The notes below the pieces were generated by a model that worked only from the letters and a program-made list of their open reading frames with translations, made no database searches and was not told the DNA's origin. A stretch of DNA of 64,000 nucleotides, taken from the NCBI GenBank assembly GCA_937900695.1, contig CALCFD010000046.1, positions 1 to 64,000 of the forward strand. Reading direction: 5' to 3'. Below, one piece after another: positions 43,998 through 54,200 of the stretch (the stretch's first letter is position 1; each line of letters begins with the position of its first letter). Origin of the DNA: an uncultured Eubacterium sp. Lineage in GTDB: Bacteria > Bacillota > Clostridia > Peptostreptococcales > Anaerovoracaceae. The translations under genes and the position numbers were made by a program.

Positions 43998-45440
43998 TTA
44001 AACCTCCTTAAATAAATTTTTTTCTTTACGTTCTAACATCTGATCAATACGCTGTATGTAAGTCTCGTAATTTGATACATTAGCTACTCTTTCCAGTCTA
44101 TTTTCCTTTGGATAATATAGCTTAGAAATACCACCTGCACCTAAAGCTACTATGCTTTGATGCTCATCCATTATTCTTGCATTATATATACTTTCAGTTC
44201 CCTTTAAACAAAACCCCGTATTTTCACCAGCACCTGCCATGTGTTTCTGTCTATAAAGATAATAAGGGATGAAATTTTCTTTAGTTAACCTTTCGTAGGC
44301 ATAATCGAGCATTTCTGTTGCAATTTCACCTTGAGTATAATGATACTGATCATCTATTCCTGCTAGTCTTGATGCTCTTTTTATAGCTAATGTATGAATG
44401 GTTATATTAGTAGGTTCTAAACTTAAAAGTTTATCTAAAGATTCCTTAAAGTCGTTGATCTCTTCTCCTGGCAACCCTACAATTAAATCAGCATTTACAT
44501 TTCTTATACCTATCTTTTTTGCCAATTTAAAGCTATTTTCTATTTCCACAACATTATGATCCCTGCCTATAAGTTCTAATGTTTTATCATGCATAGTTTG
44601 AGGATTTATGCTGATTCTATCCACACCTGCATCATATATAACCTTTAATTTTGATTCTGTTATAGTATCTGGTCTTCCTGCCTCAACAGTAAACTCTTTC
44701 AATTTGTTGGTTTTAAAAGCACTATTAACATGATCTAAAAGCTCTTTAAGCAATTTATCATTTAAGGTTGTTGGTGTACCTCCTCCGATATATATAGACT
44801 CGGCAAATTGATCCAACTCCTTCATTTTACTAGATACATAATCTATTTCCTTATGAAGTGCTACCATATATTTTTCAATTTCATCATCTGTTGTCTGATT
44901 TGATGTAAAAGAACAATATAAACATCTAGTAGGGCAAAACGGTATACCTATATAAAGTCCAACACTTTTTTCTGGTGCTTCACCAAAGGCACTCATTTGA
45001 TAGTTATATATATCAGATGTTAACTTTGCTTTTTCTTTACTTACACAATAGTATTCCTTAAAAAAAGCTTCTGTTTCTGCCACTTTATCACAACCATCAA
45101 AATTCTTTACTGTTTCACCAAATAGTTTAACTGGTCTTATTCCAGTTATAGTTCCCCAGCTTACACTTTTGCCTGTTTCATCAGTTAATATTTCAAATAT
45201 TTCTTTTTTTAGAATATTTCTATCTTCTTTTAAAACTAATTCATAGTATTTATCTTCACTTTTTATCTTAGCATGTTCATCATAAATATCGACAACATTT
45301 GAACAGTTTATATCTTCCTTATCTAAGATAATTAAAAAATCTTCAGGCTTTAAAAACACTTTTATAAGTTCTTCATATTGGTGTGCCTTTTCTACATTTT
45401 TTAAATAAAATTTATACAAAAGGGTTATTCTCCTTTTCAA
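43998..45440 (-). CDS. hemZ: HemZ-like radical SAM protein (coproporphyrinogen dehydrogenase family)
   Basis: 480 residues. The radical SAM cluster is C169, C173 and C176 (PFCPTRCLYCSF), with YIGGGTPTTL and the DRISINPQTM motif of the HemN family. The N-terminal 150 residues are specific to HemZ. The name implies heme synthesis, yet no other heme gene is nearby and many clostridia with HemZ make no heme, so the true substrate is open. It sits one base before hisS and overlaps the MBL gene by 29 bases, a conserved clostridial arrangement. Confidence 0.85.
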   Translation of the reverse strand: MKRRITLLYKFYLKNVEKAHQYEELIKVFLKPEDFLIILDKEDINCSNVVDIYDEHAKIKSEDKYYELVLKEDRNILKKEIFEILTDETGKSVSWGTITGIRPVKLFGETVKNFDGCDKVAETEAFFKEYYCVSKEKAKLTSDIYNYQMSAFGEAPEKSVGLYIGIPFCPTRCLYCSFTSNQTTDDEIEKYMVALHKEIDYVSSKMKELDQFAESIYIGGGTPTTLNDKLLKELLDHVNSAFKTNKLKEFTVEAGRPDTITESKLKVIYDAGVDRISINPQTMHDKTLELIGRDHNVVEIENSFKLAKKIGIRNVNADLIVGLPGEEINDFKESLDKLLSLEPTNITIHTLAIKRASRLAGIDDQYHYTQGEIATEMLDYAYERLTKENFIPYYLYRQKHMAGAGENTGFCLKGTESIYNARIMDEHQSIVALGAGGISKLYYPKENRLERVANVSNYETYIQRIDQMLERKEKNLFKEV

Positions 45441-46023
45441 ATCCTATGGTAGTTGTTCCCATATGACCTGGGAAAACCTTAGTGTCATCATCTAAAACAA
45501 ATAACTTTTCTCTAATACTGTTTACAAGTGTATTCATTGAACCTCCAACAAAGTCAGTTCTACCAACTGAGCCATGAAATAAAGTATCACCACTAAACAA
45601 AGCTTTACCTATACGAATACACATGCCACCTTCACTATGACCTGGTGTCATAATAAAATGAAGTAACATATTGCCAACTTCTAAAGTATCCCCTTCATTT
45701 ACCAAAATATCAGGAATAATTTCTACTGGCATTCCAAAATCGCCAGACATATTATACTTACTATTTGAAAGCATTGGAAGTTCAGCTTCTGCTGCTAATA
45801 CTTTACATCCATATTTTACTTTAATTTCATTTACGCCACCTATATGATCACAATGACCATGAGTTAAAATTATATATTGTAAATCTATATTTTCCTCTTC
45901 TATAGATTTGGCAATCTTATCATTAAATCCACCTGGATCTACAATAAATCCTTTGTTTGTGTCATCCCACACAAGATATGTATTTACCATCAGTGGTCCT
46001 GATGGAATATTTTTTATTTTCAT
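45412..46023 (-). CDS. Metallo-beta-lactamase fold hydrolase (YqgX/glyoxalase II-like)
   Basis: 203 residues. The metal motif THGHCDHIGG gives H55, H57, D59 and H60; further ligands are in MTPGHSEGGMCI and LFSGDTLFHGSVGRTD, and FPGHMGTTTIGFE near the end. This pattern belongs to the small YqgX/glyoxalase II-like group. Substrate is unknown; detoxification of 2-oxoaldehyde adducts is possible. It lies 18 bases after relA. Confidence 0.85.
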   Translation of the reverse strand: MKIKNIPSGPLMVNTYLVWDDTNKGFIVDPGGFNDKIAKSIEEENIDLQYIILTHGHCDHIGGVNEIKVKYGCKVLAAEAELPMLSNSKYNMSGDFGMPVEIIPDILVNEGDTLEVGNMLLHFIMTPGHSEGGMCIRIGKALFSGDTLFHGSVGRTDFVGGSMNTLVNSIREKLFVLDDDTKVFPGHMGTTTIGFEKENNPFV

Positions 46024-46041
46024 AAATTTTTAATCTCCTAC

Positions 46042-48219
46042 TTATACTTTTTTTCTATATACTTCGTAAACACCTTCAATGCTCTTCATAGCAAGCATCA
46101 ACTTACCTATTTGGCCAATATTAGAAATCACAACAGTTAATGAAACTGTAGCATTCCCATCTACATCTGTTTTAGCATTTACCCCAGTTATATTTGTATT
46201 TGAGTTTTCGCATACCTTTGAAAGATCAGAAAATAATCCTTTTCTATCCTCTGCAATTACAGTAATATCTGCCTCATAAGACTCATGAGCATCTCTCTCC
46301 CATTCAACATCAATGAATCTTTGTTTTTCCTCTTCAGGCAATGAAACCATATTAGGACAGTCTTTTCTATGCACAGATACTCCTCTGCCTTTAGTAATAT
46401 AGCCAATAATTTCATCTCCTGGTACTGGGTTACAACATTTTGCAACACGAACTAAAAGTCCTTCCATTCCTTTAACAATGATACCTTTGTTGCTTGTGTT
46501 TTTATTCTTTTTAGTAGAAGTTTCTTTAACTTTAATTTCATCTACTTTATCTTTTTTATTTTCTTTTTCTTGGTCTGCATTGTACATTGCAAACAATTTA
46601 GAAGCAGCATTACTTACAACAGTACCACCATTAGAAATCTGCATGTATAGTTCATCAGAATCTCTTAGGCCTAGTTCTTTAACAAGCTTTGCCACGTATG
46701 AGTTTTTTAAAACTTCTTTAGGCTCATAGCCCTTTTTGCGAACATATTTATCAATTAAGACTTTTCCTTTGTCAATACCATCGCTTTTATTTTCCTTTTT
46801 TAGCCACTGTCTAATCTTTGTTCTAGCTGTTGAAGTCTTTACAATTTTTAACCAATCAATAGATGGTCCACTTGAATTTGCAGAAGTTACAATTTCAATA
46901 ATATCACCATTTTCAAGTTTATGGTCTATAGTTACCATCTTACCATTTATTTTTGCTCCAACACACTTAGCACCTACTTCTGAGTGCACTTTAAAGGCAA
47001 AATCAAGAGGTGTAGAGCCAGCCGGAAGTTCCATAACATCACCTTTTGGTGTAAATACAAACACTTGATTTTCAAATAAGTCCATCTTAAGTGTTTCTAA
47101 AAATTCTTTAGGATTATCTAAATCCTTTTGCCATTCGATAGACTGTCTTAACCAAGAAAGCTTAACTTCTTCTTGATCCTGACTTACACCTTCCTTGTAT
47201 TTCCAGTGAGCTGCAATACCATATTCTGCAATACGATGCATTTCTTTAGTTCTTATCTGAATTTCAAATGGCGAACCATTATCACCCATAACAGTCGTAT
47301 GGATAGACTGATACATATTAGGTTTAGGCATCGCTATATAATCTTTAAATCTACCTGGAATAGGTGTCCACATCGAATGAACCAGTCCTAAAATAGAATA
47401 ACAATCTTTAACTGAATCAACGATAATTCTTACAGCCATCAAATCAAAAATTTCATCTAATTGTTTATTTTGATATTTCATCTTTCTGAAAATACTGTAA
47501 AAATGCTTTGTTCTTCCATATATTTCATATTCTATTTCTGAATCTTTTAGTGCCTCATTAACCTCATGAATAATCTTATTTAAGCCTTCTTCACGTTCTT
47601 CCTTTTTTGCATGAATTTTTTCTGAAAGATCTTTATATTCATCTGGCCATAAATAACGCATACAAATATCTTCTAGTTCAAATTTAACACTGTATATACC
47701 AAGTCTACTTGCAAGTGGTGCATATATATCTAAAGTTTCACTGCATTTTTCTTTAATTTTATTTGCAGTCATATAATTTATTGTTCTAAGATTATGAAGT
47801 CTATCAGCTAATTTAATAATTAATACCCTAATATCTTTAGACATGGCAAGAAACATTTTTCTTAATGTTTCCGCCTGTCTTTCTTCTTTATTTTCAAAAG
47901 CTAAAGCACCAATTTTAGTAACACCATCTACAAGTAAAGCCACCTCATCTCCAAATTCTTCAACTAGCTGTTCTTTTGTATATTCTGTATCTTCTACTAC
48001 ATCATGAAGCAGACCTGCAACTAAAGTATCTTCGTCCATACCAAGCTCTGCAAGTATTTTAACTACTGCAATTGGATGAATTAAATACGGTTCACCTGAT
48101 TTTCTAAGCTGTCCCTCATGCATTTTTGCTGCTACATCATAGGCTCTTCCGATTAATTCAATATCATATTTTGGATTTACTTCCAATATTTCTTCTAAAA
48201 ACTCTTGTCTGCTTTCCAT
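46042..48219 (-). CDS. relA: Bifunctional (p)ppGpp synthetase/hydrolase RelA/SpoT
   Basis: 725 residues, long RSH. The HD hydrolase domain (HPIAVVKILAELGMDEDTLVAGLLHDVVEDT, about 47-80) looks intact. The synthetase domain (RTKHFYSIFRKM, DLMAVRIIV, GRFKDYIAMPKPNMYQSIHTTV) follows, then TGS (VFVFTPKGDVMELPAGSTPLDFAF), a zinc-finger-like CCNPVPGDEIIGY and a C-terminal ACT domain. It makes and breaks the starvation signal (p)ppGpp on the ribosome. It sits between secDF and the MBL gene. Confidence 0.96.
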   Translation of the reverse strand: MESRQEFLEEILEVNPKYDIELIGRAYDVAAKMHEGQLRKSGEPYLIHPIAVVKILAELGMDEDTLVAGLLHDVVEDTEYTKEQLVEEFGDEVALLVDGVTKIGALAFENKEERQAETLRKMFLAMSKDIRVLIIKLADRLHNLRTINYMTANKIKEKCSETLDIYAPLASRLGIYSVKFELEDICMRYLWPDEYKDLSEKIHAKKEEREEGLNKIIHEVNEALKDSEIEYEIYGRTKHFYSIFRKMKYQNKQLDEIFDLMAVRIIVDSVKDCYSILGLVHSMWTPIPGRFKDYIAMPKPNMYQSIHTTVMGDNGSPFEIQIRTKEMHRIAEYGIAAHWKYKEGVSQDQEEVKLSWLRQSIEWQKDLDNPKEFLETLKMDLFENQVFVFTPKGDVMELPAGSTPLDFAFKVHSEVGAKCVGAKINGKMVTIDHKLENGDIIEIVTSANSSGPSIDWLKIVKTSTARTKIRQWLKKENKSDGIDKGKVLIDKYVRKKGYEPKEVLKNSYVAKLVKELGLRDSDELYMQISNGGTVVSNAASKLFAMYNADQEKENKKDKVDEIKVKETSTKKNKNTSNKGIIVKGMEGLLVRVAKCCNPVPGDEIIGYITKGRGVSVHRKDCPNMVSLPEEEKQRFIDVEWERDAHESYEADITVIAEDRKGLFSDLSKVCENSNTNITGVNAKTDVDGNATVSLTVVISNIGQIGKLMLAMKSIEGVYEVYRKKV

Positions 48220-48242
48220 TGTTTATTTATTGTCCCCTTTTT

Positions 48243-50495
48243 TTATTTATCTTCCTTCTTCACGCCACCTACGTATTTCTTCTTTTTCTTTTTTGAAGCT
48301 TCCATTTGTTTCTGATATTTGGATTTATTTTGTCTGCTGTTAAATTCATAGTATAGCGGACTACAAATGAATATTGATGATAAACAACCTACTGCAATAC
48401 CAACCATTAGTGGTAATACAAATTCTCTTAGAGCTGCAGATGTCATAATGTATAAAGGAACCATTACAACCAACGTTGTTATTGTAGTCATAAGTGATCT
48501 AGACAATGTCTGATTGATTGATGTATCAATAATTTCTTCCTCTGACTTACGCATATATTTATTGTTTTCTCTAATTCTATCAAAGATTACTATAGTATCA
48601 TTAATAGAGTAACCAACTACTGTAAGTATACCTGCAATAAATGGGTTATTAACAGTAACATTAAATACAGCATAAAATACTAATACCATAAATACATCAT
48701 GAAGTACACCAAGAAGTGCTGCAGCACCAAATTTCCATTCTTTAAATCTTATACGAATATAAATTAACATACCTAATGCTGCAAGAAGTACTGCTTTTAT
48801 AGCATTGTTTTTTAATTCCTTACCTACAGTAGGTCCAAATAATTCCTGACCTAAAATATCATCATTCTCAAATTTAAATTCCCTTTGTAAGTCAGAAATC
48901 ACTTCGTTTCTTTCTTTATTTTCCAGTGAAGTTACAGTTCTTATCATAATTTCTTCATTATTTTCTCCACTGTAAACGATTTCAGCATCAATGTCCTTTT
49001 TATCTAATACTTTTTCGACCTGCTCTATTTCAACTTTTTTACCCATATCGATTTGAATCATAGTACCACCTGTAAAGTCAATACCATAGTTAAATCCTCT
49101 GATTAGACCAAAAGCAAGCCCTATAACTAAAATTATTATTGAAATAGTATAGTAAACTTTTCTATGCTTCATAAAGTTAAACTGCTTCTTTATAGCAAAT
49201 GAAGCTGTATTATCTTCTTTGATACCATAATACTTTTTATTAGCAAATCTCTTAGATTTAGCAAATAAAGTCAAATATAGCTGTGTAACAACTACTGCTG
49301 TCACTAGACTGGCAATAATACCTATTAATAATGTTAGAGCAAATCCCTTTACTGCACTTGTACCAATTTGGTATAAGATCACGGCTGCTATAAGAGTTGT
49401 AACCTGTGAGTCAATTACTGTACTCATAGCTCTCTTAAATCCAGTTTGTATAGCAACTCTTGCAGTTTTGCCACTCATAATTTCTTCTTTAATTCTTGTA
49501 AAAATAACTACATTAGCATCTACTGCCATACCTACTGATAAAATTAAACCTGCAATACCAGGTAGGGTGATAACACTTCCCATTAAGGCCATTACAAACA
49601 ATATTATTAGAATATACATAGCCAAAGCAATATCAGCAGCAACACCCATAATACGATAACCAACTATCATAATTACAAATATTATTGCAATACCTATAAT
49701 ACCTGCAACAACACTCTGTTCAAATGCGTCTAAACCAATTTTTGCACTTTGAACAGATGATGATATTTCCTTTAATGGAGCAGGAAGGGCCCCTCCACGA
49801 ATTAAAGCAGCAAGCTGAGTAGCTTCTTCCTTTGAAAAATTACCTGTAATTTCACATTTACCACCACTTATTACTTCATTTACCTCTGGTGCTGAAATAA
49901 CTTCATTATCAAGTTTAATTACAACTGCTTTATTTGAAACTGTCTGCCCATTTTCATCTTTTATTGTCGCTGTTAAACTTCCTGACAAAGCTTTTTTAGT
50001 CGCTTCTTCAAAAGCTTTTGCCCCATCGCTTTTTAATTCAAGACTTACAGCATATCCGCCTTTTTCGGCCTGTCCAATAGTTGCATTTTTAACTGAACTA
50101 CCGTCTAGTACAAAACCTCCATCACACATTACAAACTTGAGCTGTGCAGTTTTTCCAATTTGAGAAATAGCTTCTTCTGCATTCTTAGCTCCAGGAAGCT
50201 CAACTCTAATTCGATTTTTACCTTCAACTCTTACATCAGCATTGCTAATACCCATCTGATCGACTCTTCTGTTAATTACTTCTTTAGTCTGATTCATAAG
50301 AGCAGTAAGTTCTTCACCTTCTAAATTAGTATCAGCTTCCATAACTACGTTTACGCCGCCTTTGATATCTAAGCCCAAAGGAATCTTATCTTTTATAGGT
50401 TCCTTATCGCCTATACCAAAAATCATTGTATACCAGCCAAACACTAATAATACAATTAACAATACCGCTATAACTTTTTTCATTTTTTCCTTCAT
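48243..50495 (-). CDS. secDF: Fused protein translocase subunit SecDF
   Basis: About 750 residues, SecD and SecF in one chain, as in many Firmicutes. The SecD part (1-430) has VLLIVLLVFGWYT as first helix, the PLGLDIKGGVNVVME motif and the VGMAVDANVVIFTRIKEE motif. The SecF part begins near 440 with GFNYGIDFTGGTMIQI and has SINDTIVIFDRIREN. It uses the proton or sodium gradient to pull proteins through SecYEG. The frame opens at a GTG (50504) but the ATG at 50495 has AAAGGTG six bases upstream. A very basic tail (KKKKKKYVGG) closes it. Confidence 0.95.
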   Translation of the reverse strand: MKEKMKKVIAVLLIVLLVFGWYTMIFGIGDKEPIKDKIPLGLDIKGGVNVVMEADTNLEGEELTALMNQTKEVINRRVDQMGISNADVRVEGKNRIRVELPGAKNAEEAISQIGKTAQLKFVMCDGGFVLDGSSVKNATIGQAEKGGYAVSLELKSDGAKAFEEATKKALSGSLTATIKDENGQTVSNKAVVIKLDNEVISAPEVNEVISGGKCEITGNFSKEEATQLAALIRGGALPAPLKEISSSVQSAKIGLDAFEQSVVAGIIGIAIIFVIMIVGYRIMGVAADIALAMYILIILFVMALMGSVITLPGIAGLILSVGMAVDANVVIFTRIKEEIMSGKTARVAIQTGFKRAMSTVIDSQVTTLIAAVILYQIGTSAVKGFALTLLIGIIASLVTAVVVTQLYLTLFAKSKRFANKKYYGIKEDNTASFAIKKQFNFMKHRKVYYTISIIILVIGLAFGLIRGFNYGIDFTGGTMIQIDMGKKVEIEQVEKVLDKKDIDAEIVYSGENNEEIMIRTVTSLENKERNEVISDLQREFKFENDDILGQELFGPTVGKELKNNAIKAVLLAALGMLIYIRIRFKEWKFGAAALLGVLHDVFMVLVFYAVFNVTVNNPFIAGILTVVGYSINDTIVIFDRIRENNKYMRKSEEEIIDTSINQTLSRSLMTTITTLVVMVPLYIMTSAALREFVLPLMVGIAVGCLSSIFICSPLYYEFNSRQNKSKYQKQMEASKKKKKKYVGGVKKEDK

Positions 50496-50528
50496 AATCA
50501 TCACCTTTACTTTTTAGCATTACACATT

Positions 50529-50557
50529 ATTATATTATTTTTACGTGATAAAATCAA
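50529..50557 (-). promoter_or_regulatory. Promoter of the secDF-to-ylbF unit
   Basis: On the minus strand TTGATT (50552-50557) is 17 bases from a perfect TATAAT (50529-50534), 33 bases before the secDF start. It follows the yajC terminator, and I see no other clear promoter or terminator until efp. Confidence 0.8.
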
Positions 50558-50589
50558 GTATTGTGCCCTTTTATAGGTTTCTTTATAGT

Positions 50590-50618
50590 AAAAAAACGAC
50601 TGATAAAACTATCAGTCG
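50590..50618 (-). terminator. Terminator after yajC
   Basis: CGACTGATA pairs with TATCAGTCG around a small A/T loop (50597-50618), followed by seven T residues on the minus strand. Confidence 0.92.
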
Positions 50619-50629
50619 CTAAAATAATC

Positions 50630-51082
50630 TTATTTATTTTCTTCAGTTTCTTCCTTAGCTTCATCAGCTTTCTTTTCGATTGGTTCTGGAACAACATCGA
50701 TAACTTCATCTTTGTTTTCTGACTTCTTAAGTCTCTTAGGTCTTGAAGCTGTTTCTTCAACGTCAGCATCAACAACCTCGTTTTTATTTGATAACTTAGT
50801 TCCCTTACTTGAAACAACCTGTGAAACAGCCCACTTCATCATTTCAAACTTAACTTTATCTGCTCCAACCTGAATAACAATTGTATCATCCTTAACTTTA
50901 ACAATCTTGCCACAGATACCGCCGATTGTAACAATAGAATCTCCAACCTTTAATGCAGATCTCATAGCATTAACTTCTTTTTCTTTTTTCTTTTGTGGTC
51001 TAATTAGCATAAAGTACATTAATAGAATTAATAACACTAAAGGTCCAATCTGCATAATTAGTCTCATATTTCCTTCACTCAT
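50630..51082 (-). CDS. yajC: Preprotein translocase subunit YajC, with long acidic tail
   Basis: 150 residues. One N-terminal helix (about 8-26, IGPLVLLILLMYFMLIRPQKK), then the conserved core EVNAMRSALKVGDSIVTIGGICGKIVKVKDDTIVIQVG. The last 60 residues are a charged, low-complexity tail, longer than in E. coli YajC (110 residues). AGGAGG precedes the ATG. It sits upstream of secDF, as usual, but a terminator and a new promoter separate the two. It may be transcribed with tRNA-Leu(CAA). Confidence 0.92.
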   Translation of the reverse strand: MSEGNMRLIMQIGPLVLLILLMYFMLIRPQKKKEKEVNAMRSALKVGDSIVTIGGICGKIVKVKDDTIVIQVGADKVKFEMMKWAVSQVVSSKGTKLSNKNEVVDADVEETASRPKRLKKSENKDEVIDVVPEPIEKKADEAKEETEENK

Positions 51083-51138
51083 TTAATTTCCTCCTAAAAT
51101 ATTCAAACAAATTATTATTTGTTAGTTCTTAAAATAAT

Positions 51139-51225
51139 TGGTGCCGGCGATGGGGGTCGAACCCATACGGTGTTGCCACCACGGGATTTTGAGTCCCGCA
51201 CGTCTGCCAATTCCATCACGCCGGC
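51139..51225 (-). tRNA. tRNA-Leu (anticodon CAA)
   Basis: On the minus strand the acceptor GCCGGCG (51219-51225) pairs with CGCCGGC (51143-51149), followed by A and an encoded CCA (51139-51141). The anticodon stem CGGGA/TCCCG holds loop CTCAAAA, anticodon CAA, reading UUG. A long variable arm (GTGGTGGCAACACCGT region) and T-loop GTTCGACCC fit a class II tRNA-Leu. Its promoter overlaps the end of the RND gene. Confidence 0.97.
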
Positions 51226-51240
51226 ATAAGCAATAGCATT

Positions 51241-51269
51241 ATTATAGCTTATGCCTCTGTAATAGTCAA
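51241..51269 (-). promoter_or_regulatory. Promoter of tRNA-Leu(CAA), inside the RND gene end
   Basis: On the minus strand TTGACT (51264-51269) lies 17 bases from a perfect TATAAT (51241-51246). The -35 box is formed by the last coding bases of the RND transporter gene and the -10 box is just past its stop codon. Confidence 0.85.
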
Positions 51270-54200
51270 CTCCTCACGAGAAATTTTTCTAATATTTTTT
51301 CGCACCAAAATATCATACATAATAGGTATTACAATCAAAGTCATAATTGTTGCATATATTAATCCACCTATACATACAATTGCTACAGGCTGCATCATTT
51401 CTTCACCTTTACCAATACCTAAAGCAAGAGGTAGTAACCCTAAAATTGTAGTTATAGCAGTCATCAGAACCGGTCTTATACGCACAGCACCAGCTTCTAC
51501 TATAGCTTCACGTTTTGACATTCCTTCCTGCCTCATTTGATTTATATAGTCTACCAGTACTATTGCATTATTTACAATAATACCCATAAGAACAACTATT
51601 CCTATCATAGATATAACACTAAGTTCAAATCCAGTTATAAGAAGGGCTATAAGAGCTCCTGTAACTGCAAGTGGCACAGTGAACATAACTATAAATGGTG
51701 AAAGTAATGATTGGAATTGCGCTACCATTATTAAATAAACTAATAAAAATCCCAAAACGAACATTTTTACAAGCTGATTCATAGCATCTTTAATCTGTTC
51801 ATCTTCACCTCTAAACTCAACTTCCACTCCTTTTGGTAGGTCAAGCTTCTTTATTTCCTTCTTCAAATGACTAGTTTGCTTAGTAACGTTATAATCATCG
51901 TCTACTTTAGCTGAAACAGTCTGACCTCTCTTTTGATTTATTCTTGAAATAACACTAAACGTACTACTTTTTTTAACAGTACAAATATCTCTTAATAAAA
52001 CACTTTTACCACTATTGTTGCCACTCTTTAACTTCATATTTAGTAATGCATTTTTAGTTACTCTTTTTTCTCCTTTATTTGAAACTACAACATCCTTATT
52101 ACCACTTTTATAACTTATGGATGTAGCAACTTTTTCTGTTGAAATTTTATCAGTAATCTGTGCATAAACCTGAGCAACAGTCAAATTATATTTCATGGCT
52201 TTATCTTTATCTACAGATATCTTTATTTCTTCAGTAGACTGTTCACTAACATCAGAAACTTCACTTAATCCTTTGGTATTTCTCATAAGATTTTCAACTT
52301 CTAAAGATGATTCTCTTACATCATCTAAATTATCAGACTCTATATTTATACTTATACCTGAGCCTCCCATCATAGCCATCATGTCAGCTGATCCTGATAC
52401 TGAAGCTTCGCAATTACTTTGCTTACTTAGTTTTACTATTTTTTCTGTTACAGCAGCACCCTTATCAAGCTTATCCTCATCCATCAAAATATATAAACTA
52501 ATACTTGAAAAGTCTGCGCCACCAGATATACCCATCATACTAGCCATATTAGATGATAATGTTACACCAACAGTTTTAACACCTTCCATTTGATCTAACG
52601 ACTCTGCCATCTTATCACCAATTTTCATAGTTTCTTCCTTAGTTGATTTATCTGGCATTTTAATTGTTGCAGAAATCTGTGGAGTAGCCATGCTTGGCAT
52701 ATATTCAAATCCTCTCATCAACGAAACTGTAACTGAACTTAGCAAAAGTAAAACTACAACTATTAAAACAATAACTTTATGGTCTATAGCACTATTTACA
52801 ATTTTTCGATAAAACTTTATAACCTTACTATCATTATTTAAAACAGTGTTGTTCTTAGTTTTATCAATAACTACGCTACTAAGAGTAGGAACTACAGTTA
52901 AAGCTACAATCAAACTAGCAAATAAAGAATATGTAACAGTAAGTGCCATATCCTTAAATACTACTTTTGTCATACCATCTATAAATACAATTGGCACAAA
53001 TACACAAACGGTAGTAAGCGTCGATGCTGTAATAGCACCTGCAACTTGAACAGCTCCAGAAAGAGCTGCCTTTATCTTACTGTAACCAAGAATTCTTAAT
53101 CTATATATGTTTTCAATAACTACAATAGAGTTATCAACTAACATACCAACACCTACAGCAAGGCCAGCTAAAGAAACAATATTCAAAGATATATTTGAAA
53201 AATACATCAAAACAATAGCAAATGTAATACTTATCGGAATACTTATAGCAGTTACTATAGTTGGTCTAATATCTTTCAAGAAATATAACAAAATTAAAAT
53301 AGCTAGTATACCACCGATTAACAGATTATTTAATACAGAGTCTATAGCCATATGAATATAATCGCCTTGATCTGATAAAACATCAAACTTAAGTCCATCA
53401 TACGACTTTGAAAGTTCATCAAACTTTTTAGTTATGTTATCAGAAACCTCTGTAGTAGCATGATCAGACTGCTTATTAAACATAAGTAGTATACCATCTT
53501 CTCCATTTATTTTGGAATAGTTATCCTCGCCATTAGAAAGATATGTAATATTTGCTACATCTGATAATTTAATAGGTTTAACCCCATCTATTCCCATATC
53601 CAAAATAATCATATTTTGAAGTTCCCTAGCAGATTTAATCTTATCCCCAACGGAAACTAAAACATCTTTATTATCATCTGATACAAATCCTGCCGGCATC
53701 TGAAAATCTTGTGCCATTATTAAATTTGATATACTTGAAATATTTAAGTATTCACTGACATCCCCACTTTTTTTAGCAGTACTTTCTTGTTGAGATATCT
53801 GGCTTAACGCCCCTTTTAACTGCATATTAGCAGAATTCAATAAAGCCTCATTTCCAGTAAGTTCTGACATAGAGTTACCAAGCTTATTTTTAGCTTTATC
53901 TAAATTCTTATTAAAATCACTTTCAGCTTTAATTACTCCATTTAAGCTTCTTAAATCATTTATTTTTATATCCATAGCTTTAAGGTTAGAAGCCATAGGT
54001 TTTAGCTGATTTATTATTTTGTTTATGCCTTTATCTGCCGCTTTTATAGCCTCTTTATTTTGAGCATAAAGCTTATTTGCCATACATGCTTTTTCAAGCT
54101 GCTCTTCTGTAATGTTTGTTGGAAGCTTGGACTTAATTTGTTCCTTAATTTCCCTATTGGCCAACTGTAAACCTTCTTTGGTCGTATTTAATGTTTTTAA

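Noticed and set aside
34206..50504. T-box leaders for leuS, aspS or hisS, or for glyS elsewhere
   Set aside because: Gaps in front of these genes are a few to about 20 bases, too short for a T-box.
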